DNA from: Nocardiopsis sp. FR4
GTDB taxonomy: Bacteria > Actinomycetota > Actinomycetes > Streptosporangiales > Streptosporangiaceae
Length of the DNA: 64,000 nucleotides
Assembly: GCF_009830945.1 (NCBI RefSeq)
Contig: NZ_VWVV01000016.1
Span: forward strand, 62,001 to 126,000
Direction: 5' to 3'
The translations under genes were made by a program, and so were the position numbers. Positions 46,307 to 55,581 of this stretch are shown piece after piece. The notes under the pieces were generated by a model. It was not told the DNA's origin. It did not search any database and was given only the letters and a program-made list of their open reading frames with translations. The first letter of the stretch is position 1; the number at the start of each line of letters is the position of its first letter.

Positions 46307-47137
46307 ATGTCACCACGTGCCCTCGCCGCATCCGGCGGGGCGGTCCTGCTCGCGCTCGCCCTCACCGGCTGCTCCCCGCTGCAGGACGCCCTGGCCCGCC
46401 TCTCCCACAGCGCCGTCACCGGAACCCCGATCGACGCCTACGACCTGGACCGCGACGCCCCCTTCGCCGGAAGCCCCGCCGAGGACTACGGCGAGGGCTT
46501 CGAGACCCCCGAGGCCGAACCCGTCGGCGACTTCAGCCGGGAACAGGTCGAGGAGGCCTACGCGCGGACCCGGGAGCTGCTGGAGGCGGTCTACCTCAAC
46601 CAGGACGCCGTCTTCCGCGAGGACAACGGCGAGTTCGCCTCCCTGCTCTCCGGCCGGCCGCTGGACTGGTACATGGACAACCTCGGCAACACGGACCCCG
46701 AACTCGACACCCGCGGCCTGACCTTCAACCTCACCAACGGAACCGCCGAGCCCGTCGGCGACGTGGTCAAGGTGGACGGGGCCATGCGCGCCGAGGCGGC
46801 CCGCGACGAGCAGGGCTGGGACTACCTCGCCGTGCGCACCGAGTACACCATCGTCCACCCCGTGGCGCGGCCCGGGGACGCGGTGTCGGTGCGCCTGGTC
46901 ACCACCCACCACGGCGAGGTGGCCTTCCACGACATCGGCCTGGACGAGCTGGAGGCGTGGCCGCTGTGGTGGCGCTTCGTGGGCCCGGCGCACTGCCTGG
47001 ACGAGCACACCTTCACCCCCGCCTACCCCGACGAGTTCTCCGAGGGGGAGAAGCCCGGGGGGCTTCCCCAGGACGCCTACGACCGCGAGGCCGTCGCGGA
47101 GGACCCGGACGGCTGCCAGCCCATCAAGGACACCTGA
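46307..47137 (+). CDS. Lipoprotein of unknown function
   Basis: A 276-residue protein, ATG 46307. Signal peptide with lipobox LTGC (Cys22). The mature domain is acidic (DAPFAGSPAEDYGEGFETPEAE) followed by a helical, globular part (VEEAYARTRELLEAVYLNQD, WDYLAVRTEYTIVHPV, DEHTFTPAYPDEFSEGE). The pattern is found in actinobacterial secreted proteins without known function. The Shine-Dalgarno is weak. Confidence 0.8.
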   Translation: MSPRALAASGGAVLLALALTGCSPLQDALARLSHSAVTGTPIDAYDLDRDAPFAGSPAEDYGEGFETPEAEPVGDFSREQVEEAYARTRELLEAVYLNQDAVFREDNGEFASLLSGRPLDWYMDNLGNTDPELDTRGLTFNLTNGTAEPVGDVVKVDGAMRAEAARDEQGWDYLAVRTEYTIVHPVARPGDAVSVRLVTTHHGEVAFHDIGLDELEAWPLWWRFVGPAHCLDEHTFTPAYPDEFSEGEKPGGLPQDAYDREAVAEDPDGCQPIKDT

Positions 47138-47280
47138 CGGACACCGCCCGCCCCGCTCCCCCGGGTCCCCCGCGCCCGGGGAGAGGGGGATAAACCTCCG
47201 TAAAAAGTCACTCACGGTGACGTTTTCGGCTCCCCCGGTGGTGCGGCGAACCGGCGCGCGGCACGCCCTCATCATGTTGA

Positions 47281-47775
47281 ATGACGTGCATGATCGTGCG
47301 TCGAGTACTTCCCGATGAGATGAACGCCGTCAGCGAACTGCGCGTGATGGCCTACACGGCCGACGGCCTGTTGGACGCGAACCCGGCCTACGTCGAGGCG
47401 CTGCGCCTCCTGGGAGCGGACGGGCGCGGTGAGGTCCTGGTCGCCGCCGACGAGGACCGCCTCCTGGGGACGATCATGTTCGACCCCTGGTCGCCGGAGA
47501 GCGAGATCGCCCGCAACGCCGACGAGGCCGAACTCCGGGCCTTCGCCGTCTCCCCCGGGGCCCGGGGGCGCGGCGTGGGCCGGGACCTGGTCAACGCCCT
47601 GGTCGACCGGGCCCGGGAGGAGGGGATCGCCCGCCTCCTGCTGTCCACGCTGCCCGAGATGGTCGCGGCCCAGTACGTCTACCGCGCCCGCGGATTCCAG
47701 CGCGTGCCCGAACGCGACTGGTCCCCCATGCCCGGGGTCGACCTCCTGGCCTACGAACTGGTCATCAAGGACTGA
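47281..47775 (+). CDS. GNAT-family N-acetyltransferase
   Basis: A 164-residue protein with the acetyl-CoA motif A LRAFAVSPGARGRGVGRDLVN and the C-terminal YVYRARGFQRVPERDW. ATG 47281 has no clear ribosome-binding site; ATG 47290 is an alternative. The substrate is unknown. A palindromic terminator lies 20 bases downstream. Confidence 0.88.
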   Translation: MTCMIVRRVLPDEMNAVSELRVMAYTADGLLDANPAYVEALRLLGADGRGEVLVAADEDRLLGTIMFDPWSPESEIARNADEAELRAFAVSPGARGRGVGRDLVNALVDRAREEGIARLLLSTLPEMVAAQYVYRARGFQRVPERDWSPMPGVDLLAYELVIKD

Positions 47776-47795
47776 ACCCCGCACCGACGCCTGCG

Positions 47796-47819
47796 CTCCC
47801 ACCCCGGCCGGGGTGGGAG
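47796..47819. terminator. Bidirectional terminator palindrome
   Basis: A perfect 24-base palindrome (arms CTCCCACCCCGG and CCGGGGTGGGAG) lying between the convergent acetyltransferase and the following minus-strand gene. Confidence 0.65.
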
Positions 47820-47830
47820 GCCGGCCGCCG

Positions 47831-49387
47831 TCAGGAGGGCGCCGGGGCGGGGCTCTCCCGACCGGCGGACTCCGCCGGCTCCTCAGCGGCGGCCTCGGCC
47901 AGCGCCCGCCCGAGCGCCTCCCGAGCGAGCAGGTCCAGTACGGTGTCCGAGGCCGGGTGCCCGGTCAGCCGTACGGTGCGCACGAACTCGCGCGCGCACC
48001 CCGCGTAGCGCTCGCCGTCCCGCGCCGGGAGGGGCCCGCCCCGGTCGAGCAGGACCGCGTACTCGTCCAGCACCGACCACACCTCCTGGTGGGAGACCGG
48101 GCCGGAGCGCGCACCGCGCAGCCGCCGCGCCCACCCGCCCAGCACCGGATGGTGCGCGTACGACTCCAGGACCGCGACCGGGGCCTCCTCCAGCGCGGCC
48201 AGCACGCCCGCCGCCCGGACGCGGCGGTGCCAGTCGCCGGGCGCGTCGCAGGCCCCGAACAGACCGCGCACCGCGCTGCCGGTGTCGCGCGCGGCCACCC
48301 ACCGCTCCAGCAGTCCCCCGGTGTCCACCGGGCGCCCCTCCTCCAGCAGGTCGAACACCAGCCGGGCGTCCATCCGGGCCACGGTCGGGGTGAGCACCAC
48401 CGTTCCCCCCGACCGGCGCAGCAGGCGCACCATGCAGTGGTCGCCGAGCCCGGTGACCAGGAAGCGGCCGCCGTCGGCCCGCGCGACCGCGCCGAGGCCG
48501 ACCAGGGCCTCCAGCACCTGGCGGACCCGGGCGCGCTCCCCGGGCAGACAGAGCGCGGCCAGCTGGGCGGGAGTGCGCGCCCGCCCGCTGGTGAACAGGT
48601 CGTCGAGCAGCAGGCACGCCGACACCCCGCGCGGGGCGGCCATGGCCGCGAGCGCGTCCGCCCAGACGTCGGCCGCCGCCCCCGGCGCGCCCTCCCGCCA
48701 CGCCGGCAGCGCCGGTCCGGGCAGCACGCGGGTGTAGGTGGTGCGCAGCAGGCCGCCGTCGCGGGCCACCGCGAACAACGCGGGGATCCGCCGGGGGCAC
48801 ACGCCCACGGCCTCGGCCGCCCGGGCGGCGTCGCGGTCACCGAGGGCGTCGCCCCCCTCGAAACCGGGGCGCAGCGCCCTGCCCGCGCCCACCCACTCCG
48901 CCAGGCGCGCGGCCAGTACCAGCGGGGGGCACCGGCGCGCCGCCGCGTCCAGGGCGCCCGGCTCGGCGGGCACCACCGGGGGTGCGGACCCGCGGCCGCC
49001 CTCGGCGCGCAACCGCTCCAGGGCGGGCGGCGGCGGCTCTCCGGCCGCCTCCCCGTCCGGTCCGCCGGGGGACAGGTCCACCGCCGCGATCGCGGCGCGC
49101 AGCTGGCGCGGACTCTCCGAGGAGCGCAGGAGCCCCCGGTCGACGAGGTAGTCGCACCACGCCAGCCAGGTCGGGCGCAGCTCCCCGGGCACCCGGTCCC
49201 AGGAGCGCACGGTGCGGGCGACGGCGCGCACGTCCGCGGTGTACCAGTCGCCGGGGTCGGGCGCGCCCGCCTGCCGGTGCTCGGTCAGCAGGAAGAGCAG
49301 GCTGTCGGGGTCCACGGCGGGCCGGGGGCGGATCGTGCGGGCCCAGCTCAGGCAGGCGTGCACGGCGGCATAGATGCTCTCAGTCAT
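47831..49387 (-). CDS. Hypothetical protein
   Basis: A 518-residue soluble protein from ATG 49387. It is strongly Ala/Arg/Leu-rich and apparently all-helical, with repeated winged-helix-like segments (WCDYLVDRGLL, ARDGGLLRTTYTRVLPG, LEALVGLGAVARADGGRFLVTGLG). The pattern recalls regulatory or scaffolding helical proteins, but no family is recognised. No membrane or signal sequence. Separate transcription from the RNA-repair pair upstream is likely, with about 130 bases between them. Confidence 0.7.
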   Translation of the reverse strand: MTESIYAAVHACLSWARTIRPRPAVDPDSLLFLLTEHRQAGAPDPGDWYTADVRAVARTVRSWDRVPGELRPTWLAWCDYLVDRGLLRSSESPRQLRAAIAAVDLSPGGPDGEAAGEPPPPALERLRAEGGRGSAPPVVPAEPGALDAAARRCPPLVLAARLAEWVGAGRALRPGFEGGDALGDRDAARAAEAVGVCPRRIPALFAVARDGGLLRTTYTRVLPGPALPAWREGAPGAAADVWADALAAMAAPRGVSACLLLDDLFTSGRARTPAQLAALCLPGERARVRQVLEALVGLGAVARADGGRFLVTGLGDHCMVRLLRRSGGTVVLTPTVARMDARLVFDLLEEGRPVDTGGLLERWVAARDTGSAVRGLFGACDAPGDWHRRVRAAGVLAALEEAPVAVLESYAHHPVLGGWARRLRGARSGPVSHQEVWSVLDEYAVLLDRGGPLPARDGERYAGCAREFVRTVRLTGHPASDTVLDLLAREALGRALAEAAAEEPAESAGRESPAPAPS

Positions 49388-49517
49388 GGACCGATCACCA
49401 GTCGTGCGAGTCGATGCCCACAGGCTAGCCGGGCGCACCCCTCCCACGTGCGCGAACGCCGAAACCCTCCCGGTTCGGGCCGGGGCCCGACCGAAGCGGA
49501 GGCCCGGGCGCCCCGTC

Positions 49518-50659
49518 CTAGACGTTGACCACCCTGGCCAGCCGGTGCGCCTCGGTCATGTCCGGGTACTCCCACCGCCGCACCATGCGCTCCACCGCCG
49601 CCGCGGGAACGGGGGAGTCCCGCCGGTCCAGGCGGGCCCGCAGCACCCGGGGCGGGGCCTCGACGGAGACGATCTCCACCCGCGCCCGGTAGGCGGCGGC
49701 CAGGTCCACGCACCGGTCGCGCAGCGACCGGGAGACGTTGGTGGCGTTCCACACGAACGACCGACCCGCCCGCAGGTGCTCCCGGGCGCGTTCGTGGGCG
49801 GCGGCGGCCACCGGCCTCTGGTCGCCGGTCGCGCCGGTGCCCAGCTCGGCGCGCAGGGCGTCCAGGCCACCACGGGCAGGCCGGGCCGGTGACGGGCGAT
49901 CCAGGTGTCCTTGCCCGCGCCGGGCAGCCCCGACATGACGGTCACCGTGGCCCGGGTGTCGTCGTGGGCGGCGTGGTCGGGGTCGCGGTCGGGCCCGCGG
50001 AAGAACCAGAACCGGGCGTGGTCGGACGGGAAGTCCCGCGGGCCCTCCAGGCAGCGCTGTTCGGCGCAGTACTCGCCGTACAGGCCGATGTTGTCCAGGA
50101 CCTCGGCGGTGTCGCCGCAGCGGCGGCCCAGGAGGTCGGCGGTGGCCAGCAGCACCAGGTCGTCGTTGCGTGCCACCAGGCTCACCCGGAAGGCGATCCG
50201 CCGCAGGTCCGGCCGCTCCAGCGCCCAGAACGGCACCTGGTGGTGGCGCACCAGGGCCGCCACGTGCTCGCGCCACTCCACGGCCTCCGCGGACGGCCGT
50301 TCCGCCCCGGCCTCCCACAGCAGGCGCCGCGCCGTCAGCTCGCCCCGTCGGGAATGGCCGTGCGCGGTGACCCGGCCGTCCTCCTCCCGGCGGGTGCACA
50401 CCGGTTTGGCGACGTCGTGCAGCAGCACGGCGGCGAACAGGCGCACCCGTTCCGCGCACGGCCGGGACCGCCAGGCGGGCAGCCCGGACAGCGCCTCGCA
50501 CGCCATCCGGGTGTGGGTCTCCACGTCCCCCTCGGCGTGGTGCACCGGATCCTGCTCCACACCGGCCAGGTCGCGCACCCAGGGCAGGGCCTCGCGCACC
50601 CGCGCCCAGTCCAGGTCCCAGCGCGGCGGGGCCGGGCACAGCTCGTCAAACACCCGCAT
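49518..50659 (-). pseudogene. HD-domain/polynucleotide kinase-like protein with a frameshift
   Basis: ATG 50659 lies inside the end of the RNA ligase gene. Residues of about 35-150 form an HD phosphohydrolase-like domain (HAEGDVETHTRMACEAL, LLHDVAKPVC, HGHSRRGELTARRLL). From about 250 follows a P-loop kinase: VMSGLPGAGKDTWIARH. The frame then breaks at 49865-49868: as printed it reads VVAWTPCAP, but one extra C gives VVALDALRAELG. The kinase continues as FVWNATNVSRSLRDRC and ARLDRRDSPVPAAAVERMVRRW to TAG 49518, 380 residues in all. This matches bacterial HD-plus-polynucleotide-kinase proteins encoded next to RNA ligases. Sequencing error or true mutation cannot be told apart here. Confidence 0.78.
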
Positions 50660-51427
50660 AGAGCACCTCCGGGTCGGCCAGCCGGTTGGCGATCAGCGGC
50701 CGGTCCAGCCAGTGCGTGCCCGAGTCCAGGACGGCGGCGGTGAACCCCGCGCGCACCCACTTGTAGCGGCCCACGGTGCGGCCCCCTCCTCGACCTTGAC
50801 GTAGAGGCCCTCCATGAGGTCGGAGGCGTCGCCCTCGGCCAGGGCCCGGTCGGGGTCGGCTCCGCACTCCCGCGCGGCCTCGGCCAGGGCCCGGCGCCAG
50901 TCGGGGGTGCGGCAGGTGGAGGGGCCCACCAGACGGGTCAGGTCCGACAGGTGCTCCAGGGGGCCGCTGTGCAGCACCGGGACCGGCACCACCGGGGTGC
51001 CCTCCAGCAGTTCGGCGCGGCGCGGCGTGGACAGCCACTCGCCCTCACGGGTGTCCAGCACGTCGAACGCGCACAGGTAGTGCGGCAGCGCGTCGTAGAA
51101 CACGGTGTGCCTGGCGTACAGCCACTCCCCGTAGAGCACGTAGCGCTCGCCCAGGCGCGGCCGCAGCCGGTGCGCCACGGCCGCCGCCCAGGCCTTGAAC
51201 GGGGCGAACTGCCGCTCCCGGGGGCCGCCGGTCAGGTGGTGGCCCCGGCTCCGCAGGCGCGGCTCGCCGCCGGGGCCGAAGCTGATCCCGGCGTTGGCCC
51301 CGTCCAGCTTCTCCTCCACGACCAGGTGCCGCCCGGCCAGCTCCGCGAAGGGGGCGGCTGACAGGTCGTGGTCGCCCGGCTGCGGGCGCGAGCCCCGGAT
51401 GTGCCGGGTCCGCGGGTACTTGTGCAT
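50646..51427 (-). pseudogene. RNA ligase family protein with a frameshift near motif V
   Basis: Start ATG 51427. The nucleotidyltransferase core is clear: Lys40 in motif I VVEEKLDGANAGI, then RLRSRGHH (motif Ia), YVLYGEWLYARHTV (motif III) and MEGLYVKVE (motif IV). The frame as printed then degenerates (GAAPWAATSGCARG). Adding one base to the run at 50782-50786 (CCCCC on the plus strand) restores GRTVGRYKWVRAGF, the motif V YKWVR, ending at TGA 50646 with 260 residues. It overlaps the HD/kinase gene by 14 bases. A kinase plus ligase is the minimal toolkit for sealing cleaved RNA; the target RNA is unknown. Confidence 0.8.
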
Positions 51428-51480
51428 GGACCGGTTTCTACCGGTTCGCCAGCCCGCGCGGCCACCGGTTTTCCGCCCGG

Positions 51481-52749
51481 TCAGCGCCCCAGGGACGCGG
51501 CGTCGGCCGCCGCCCGGCCCTCGTGCCAGCCGTCCTCGCTGGCGGGCCCGCGCACCCGCGAGTAGGTCAGCTCCCCGAAGGCCTCGGCCACGGCCGCCTC
51601 CACCTCGCGCTCGCGCGCCGCGAACACCGGTACCAGGTCCGTGCCGGTCTCGGCCGCGGCGGCCTCGTGCGCGGCGCGCGAGGACTCCGCCAGGCGCTCG
51701 CCCACCCGGACCGCGAACGCGGACATGAACGAGGACCGGAAGGCCCGCCCCGCCGCCCGGCCCGAGCGGTCCCGCACCGACCCGCTGGCCCGCATCGCCG
51801 CCTCGGCCTGCACGAGGAGCGAGGTGAACATCAGCTCCACCGCGTCCACGTCCCCGGGGAAGCCCATCACCGTGCACAGCCCCAGGTCGCGGTCCCACAC
51901 CGCGCGGCAGTGGTTGGCCTCGGCCACCTCGTGCAGCAGTACCGCCTTGTGCTCGTCGTAGGGGGCGTCCACCGGCAGGCGCCGCCCCGCCGTCGCCTCC
52001 GGGTCCCGCCCCGGCTCCTCGGCCAGCAGGGCCCGGTCGATGCTGTGCCGGGCCATCAGCTCCTGGGCCCGCGCGCTGAGCGCCTCGGCCTCGTGCGGGA
52101 ACTCCGTCGACTCGGCCTTGGCCAGCAGCGCGCGCACCCGGGCCAGCTTGGCGGGGTCCGCATGGGCGGCGCCCTCCGGACGCGGCCGGTAGGTACCCGG
52201 GAGGGGGCACAGGCGGTGCAGCGGCGCCAGCACGCGCAGGGCGGCCAGCAGCCGCAGCGCCTCCTCCACCGCCTCGAACCGGGACAGCCCGTGCGCCGCG
52301 CACACGTGGCCCAGGTACCCCTCCGGTCCGCCCCAGGAGGGCTCGGCCCCCAGCGCGCGCACCTGCGCGGTCCACCGGGGGTCCACCGTCGCGGGGGAGT
52401 GGCGCTCCAGGTCGGCGGCCACCGCGTCCGCGCACACCGCCGCCGCCACCGGGTTCAGCACCCGCCCCGCCTGGCGGACGGTCTCGGCGGGCTGCCAGCC
52501 GCGCGTCCAGGCCGAGGCCAGCGCCTCCAGCAGGGCGGTCAGGACCGCCCGGCTCGCCGCGTCGGCCCACGCGGGGTCCTCGGTGTCGGCCAGCCGGGCC
52601 GCGGCCAGGTCCACGCCGCCGCCCTCGCGGCCCAGCACCAGCGCGTCGACCGCGCCGGAGACCACCCGCGCGGGGGAGTCCCCGGGTGCCGGACCGGCCC
52701 AGGGCTCGGCGGCGGTCCGCCGCGTGCGGCCGCGACCCTTCTTGCCCAC
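51481..52749 (-). CDS. DUF2786 protein
   Basis: A 422-residue protein from GTG 52749, preceded by GAGGAGAGG. The basic N-terminus is VGKKGRGRTRR. A DUF2786 motif lies at about 215-255 (KLARVRALLAKAESTEFPHEAEALSARAQELMARH, cited in pieces: KVR-like helix, EFPHEAEALSA, ELMARHSID). The C-terminal half includes VLLHEVAEANHCRAVW and FGELTYSRVRG. DUF2786 proteins are widespread in actinomycetes and phages; function unknown. Divergent from the P450 gene. Confidence 0.82.
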   Translation of the reverse strand: MGKKGRGRTRRTAAEPWAGPAPGDSPARVVSGAVDALVLGREGGGVDLAAARLADTEDPAWADAASRAVLTALLEALASAWTRGWQPAETVRQAGRVLNPVAAAVCADAVAADLERHSPATVDPRWTAQVRALGAEPSWGGPEGYLGHVCAAHGLSRFEAVEEALRLLAALRVLAPLHRLCPLPGTYRPRPEGAAHADPAKLARVRALLAKAESTEFPHEAEALSARAQELMARHSIDRALLAEEPGRDPEATAGRRLPVDAPYDEHKAVLLHEVAEANHCRAVWDRDLGLCTVMGFPGDVDAVELMFTSLLVQAEAAMRASGSVRDRSGRAAGRAFRSSFMSAFAVRVGERLAESSRAAHEAAAAETGTDLVPVFAAREREVEAAVAEAFGELTYSRVRGPASEDGWHEGRAAADAASLGR

Positions 52750-52981
52750 GGTCGCCTCTCCTCGGTCGTGTGCTGCTGGAACCGACAGGCCATCGTACCG
52801 GCAGGACCGCTCCGCCGGGCGGCGACAACGGCCCGTGTGGGCGAGGTGACCGTGTGCTCCCGGGGTGTCACACGTCGGCCCCGGTGCCCGGTGCCGAAAA
52901 ACGCCGCTTTCCTGCCGGAAGCATGGCGGAAACACGCGGTGCGTACCGTCGCCTGCACCCGTAGCGACCGATGGAGTCCCC

Positions 52982-54457
52982 ATGAACCAGCGAACCGGGA
53001 CGGGTGCGCCCGCGGGCGCCGCCCGCCGCCCCCACGACCCGGCCCCGTACGGCGGCACGGACGTGCCCTGGTCGCGGCTGCGCGACCAGTACGGCGGCCT
53101 GGCCCCGGTCGAGGTCGCCCCGGGGGTGTCGGGCTGGCTGGTGCTCGGTTACAAGGAGAGCCTCCAGGTCCTGCGCGACCAGGCCCGATTCTCCGCCGAC
53201 CCGCGCACCCGGGACCCGCGCGGCGCGGCGCCCGTCCCCGGCGCGGCCCTGGACCGCGACGGCGACGAGCACCGGCGGCTGCGCGCGGCCGTCGTCGACA
53301 CGCTGGCCCGGGTGGACACGCCCCGGCTCGTCCCGGTCGTCGAGCGCGCCGCCTCCCACCTGCTCGGCCGGGTCGCCGCCGAGGGCGCCGCCGACCTGGT
53401 CGGCCAGTTCGCAGCCCCGTTGCCCGCCCTGGTCCTCAACGAGCTCTTCGGCCTGCCCGAGGCCTACGGGCACCTACTCGCCGACCTGGCCCGGCGCCGG
53501 TGGAGCGGTGACCCGGAGCGGGCCGAACCCGCCGCCGCGGCGCTGGAGGACTACTTCGCCGGACTGGTCGCCCGCAAGCGCGCCGACCCCGGCGAGGACG
53601 TCGCCAGCCGGCTGCTCGCCCACCCCCACGCGCTCACCGACGCCGAGGCCGTCCACGCCCTGTCGCTGCTGTGGCGGACCGGGCACGAGCCCACCGCCCA
53701 CCTCATCGGCAACGGCCTGCTCCGCCTGCTGGAGGACCCGGGCGTGTGGACCGCCTACCTGGGCGGCACCCTGACCCCCGAGGACTTCGTCGACTACGTC
53801 CTGTGGACCGACACCCCCATCCGGACCCTCCCCGGCCGCTACGCCACCGCGGACCTGCGCCTCGCCGACGCCCGCGTCCGCCGGGGCGACCCCCTGCTGC
53901 TGGGGCTGGCCGCCGCGCACACCGACCCCTGCGTGGCCCGCGGCGGCGACGCGATGACCCTGGCGGGCGACCGCTCCCACCTGGCCTGGGGCGCGGGCGC
54001 CCACCGCTGCCCGGCCACCGGCCTGACCCGGGAACTCGTGCGCACCGCCATCGACACCGCCGTGGACCGCCTGCGCGGCATGGTGCTCGCCGTGGAACCC
54101 CTCGAACTGCGCTGGAGCGCCTCGCCCCGGGTGCACGGCCTGGTCGAGCTACCGGTGTGGTTCACCGCCACCGGAGAGCGCGCCGAGAAGGACGAGGAGC
54201 CCGCGCCCGCCCCGGTGCGCCGGTGGGTGCGCAGGAAGCGCAAGCCCGCGCCGCGCGGCGCCCGCTACCAGGCGCCCCTGGCCGGGCGGGAACCCGAGGA
54301 GCGGCAGCCCCGGGCCGTCCCGGTCGAGCGCCGGCAGCGCCGGGCGCCCCGGGGCGCCGGTGCCCGCTACCAGGCGCCCTTCGCCCGTGCCGGGGAACCC
54401 GAGCCCGCCCCCGACGCCCTGGAGCAGCTGCTCGCCGCCTGGCGGTCCTCGGACTGA
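52982..54457 (+). CDS. Cytochrome P450 lacking the ExxR motif, with a duplicated C-terminal tail
   Basis: A 491-residue P450-fold protein. The heme loop is HLAWGAGAHRCPATGL, with Cys343 as thiolate ligand. The K-helix position that normally reads ExxR reads DYVLW (271-275) before TDTPIRTLPGRYA. The I-helix lacks the acid-Thr pair of oxygen activation (WRTGHEPT, 231-238). Loss of ExxR is documented for the actinomycete CYP157 family, to which this protein appears related. After the normal end near residue 394 there is a basic extension of about 95 residues with two copies of APRG(AG)ARYQAP (423-432 and 455-466). No ferredoxin or conservon genes adjoin it, so electron partners and substrate are unknown. 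Confidence 0.88.
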   Translation: MNQRTGTGAPAGAARRPHDPAPYGGTDVPWSRLRDQYGGLAPVEVAPGVSGWLVLGYKESLQVLRDQARFSADPRTRDPRGAAPVPGAALDRDGDEHRRLRAAVVDTLARVDTPRLVPVVERAASHLLGRVAAEGAADLVGQFAAPLPALVLNELFGLPEAYGHLLADLARRRWSGDPERAEPAAAALEDYFAGLVARKRADPGEDVASRLLAHPHALTDAEAVHALSLLWRTGHEPTAHLIGNGLLRLLEDPGVWTAYLGGTLTPEDFVDYVLWTDTPIRTLPGRYATADLRLADARVRRGDPLLLGLAAAHTDPCVARGGDAMTLAGDRSHLAWGAGAHRCPATGLTRELVRTAIDTAVDRLRGMVLAVEPLELRWSASPRVHGLVELPVWFTATGERAEKDEEPAPAPVRRWVRRKRKPAPRGARYQAPLAGREPEERQPRAVPVERRQRRAPRGAGARYQAPFARAGEPEPAPDALEQLLAAWRSSD

Positions 54458-54470
54458 CCGCGCCGGGGGC

Positions 54471-55535
54471 TCAGCGCCCCTCCCACTCGTGCGGGGGAGC
54501 CTCGGTGCGCGCCCAGGCGTGCAGCCCGTCCAGGAAGACGCGGCAGTGGCGGACCGTCGCGGCCACCTGCTCGCGTCCGTCCACCCGCTCCCGTGCGGGA
54601 AGGTCCAGGCGCCCGGCCAGGAGCCGCTCGACCTCCGAGACCACCCGAAGGTCGTGCTCGGTGGGCCTCGGGTCCCGCAGGCCGCGGACGACCTCCCCGC
54701 CCAGGTAGGTCCTGGCGATCGTCCGCTGCAGGCGGGTCAGGGCCTGCTCCAGCCCCTGCGCCGAGGTACGCAGTGAGGGTTCGTGTTCGCTCGCCACCAG
54801 TGCGGCCACCACCATCTCCGCCATGTGGCGCAGCGCGGGTTCGGGGTCGTACTCCGGACGGCGCGACCGGTAGGTGAAGGCCACGAGCGGGTACCGGTGC
54901 ACCAGCTCGTCCACCTCGCGCAGGGTCTGCGCCCAGCCCCGGCACTGCGCGCGGGTGTCGTCGACGCCGCCGGACAGGTGCTCCGCGAACATGCTGACGC
55001 CGCCCCGGCCGCGCGTGCCGTCGTGCACCGAGAGCGCGAACCGGTTGCGCGTGGACACACCCCCGGTGACCTCGATGGCGTAGGTGGCCATCCCGGTGAA
55101 CAGGGTGAAGCCGATCGCCGCACCCACCAGCGAGACCATCTGTCCGGGGGGCGTGTGCGGGGTGAGGTCGCCGTAGCCCAGGACGGTGACGGTGCCGCCC
55201 GCGAAGTAGAGGGCGTCGAGGAAGCCGGGGGAGCCCAGGTCGGTCTGGATCTCGAACCCCTCCTCCAGGATCGGCCAGACGACCAGCGCCAGCCCGAGCG
55301 TGAGCAGTCCGATCCAGGCCACGAAGGTGAGCGCCACGATCAGCGGTCCGGCCAGGCTGAGCACGCGCCGCTCGCCCCGGGGCAGGCGCGCGCCCGTCAC
55401 GGCCGCCGAGCGCCACACCGCCTTGCGCGCGCTCCGGGCCACCAGCCCCTCCGCGTCCGGGTGGAGCACGGTGGCGACGGCGTCGCACGTGACCGACAGC
55501 ATCAACAGCAGTCCCAGGACAGACACGAGAACCAT
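54471..55535 (-). CDS. Two-helix potassium channel family protein
   Basis: A 354-residue membrane protein. An N-terminal hydrophobic segment, two pore-flanking helices (about 60-90 and 128-150) and the pore TVTVLGYGDLTPHTPPG are visible. The selectivity filter reads T-V-L-G-Y-G (117-122), where TTVGYG is usual, so Val-to-Leu is a mild deviation. The C-terminal 200 residues are cytoplasmic and helical, without a recognisable RCK domain. Convergent with the P450 gene, 13 bases apart. Confidence 0.85.
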   Translation of the reverse strand: MVLVSVLGLLLMLSVTCDAVATVLHPDAEGLVARSARKAVWRSAAVTGARLPRGERRVLSLAGPLIVALTFVAWIGLLTLGLALVVWPILEEGFEIQTDLGSPGFLDALYFAGGTVTVLGYGDLTPHTPPGQMVSLVGAAIGFTLFTGMATYAIEVTGGVSTRNRFALSVHDGTRGRGGVSMFAEHLSGGVDDTRAQCRGWAQTLREVDELVHRYPLVAFTYRSRRPEYDPEPALRHMAEMVVAALVASEHEPSLRTSAQGLEQALTRLQRTIARTYLGGEVVRGLRDPRPTEHDLRVVSEVERLLAGRLDLPARERVDGREQVAATVRHCRVFLDGLHAWARTEAPPHEWEGR

Positions 55536-55581
55536 GCCCCCACGCCTACCCGGCCCCCGCGCCGGTATCCGGTGCCCCGGG

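Noticed and set aside
47156-47183. Imperfect GC hairpin after the second lipoprotein gene
   Set aside because: The arms differ by one unpaired C and no T-run follows; too weak to call a terminator.
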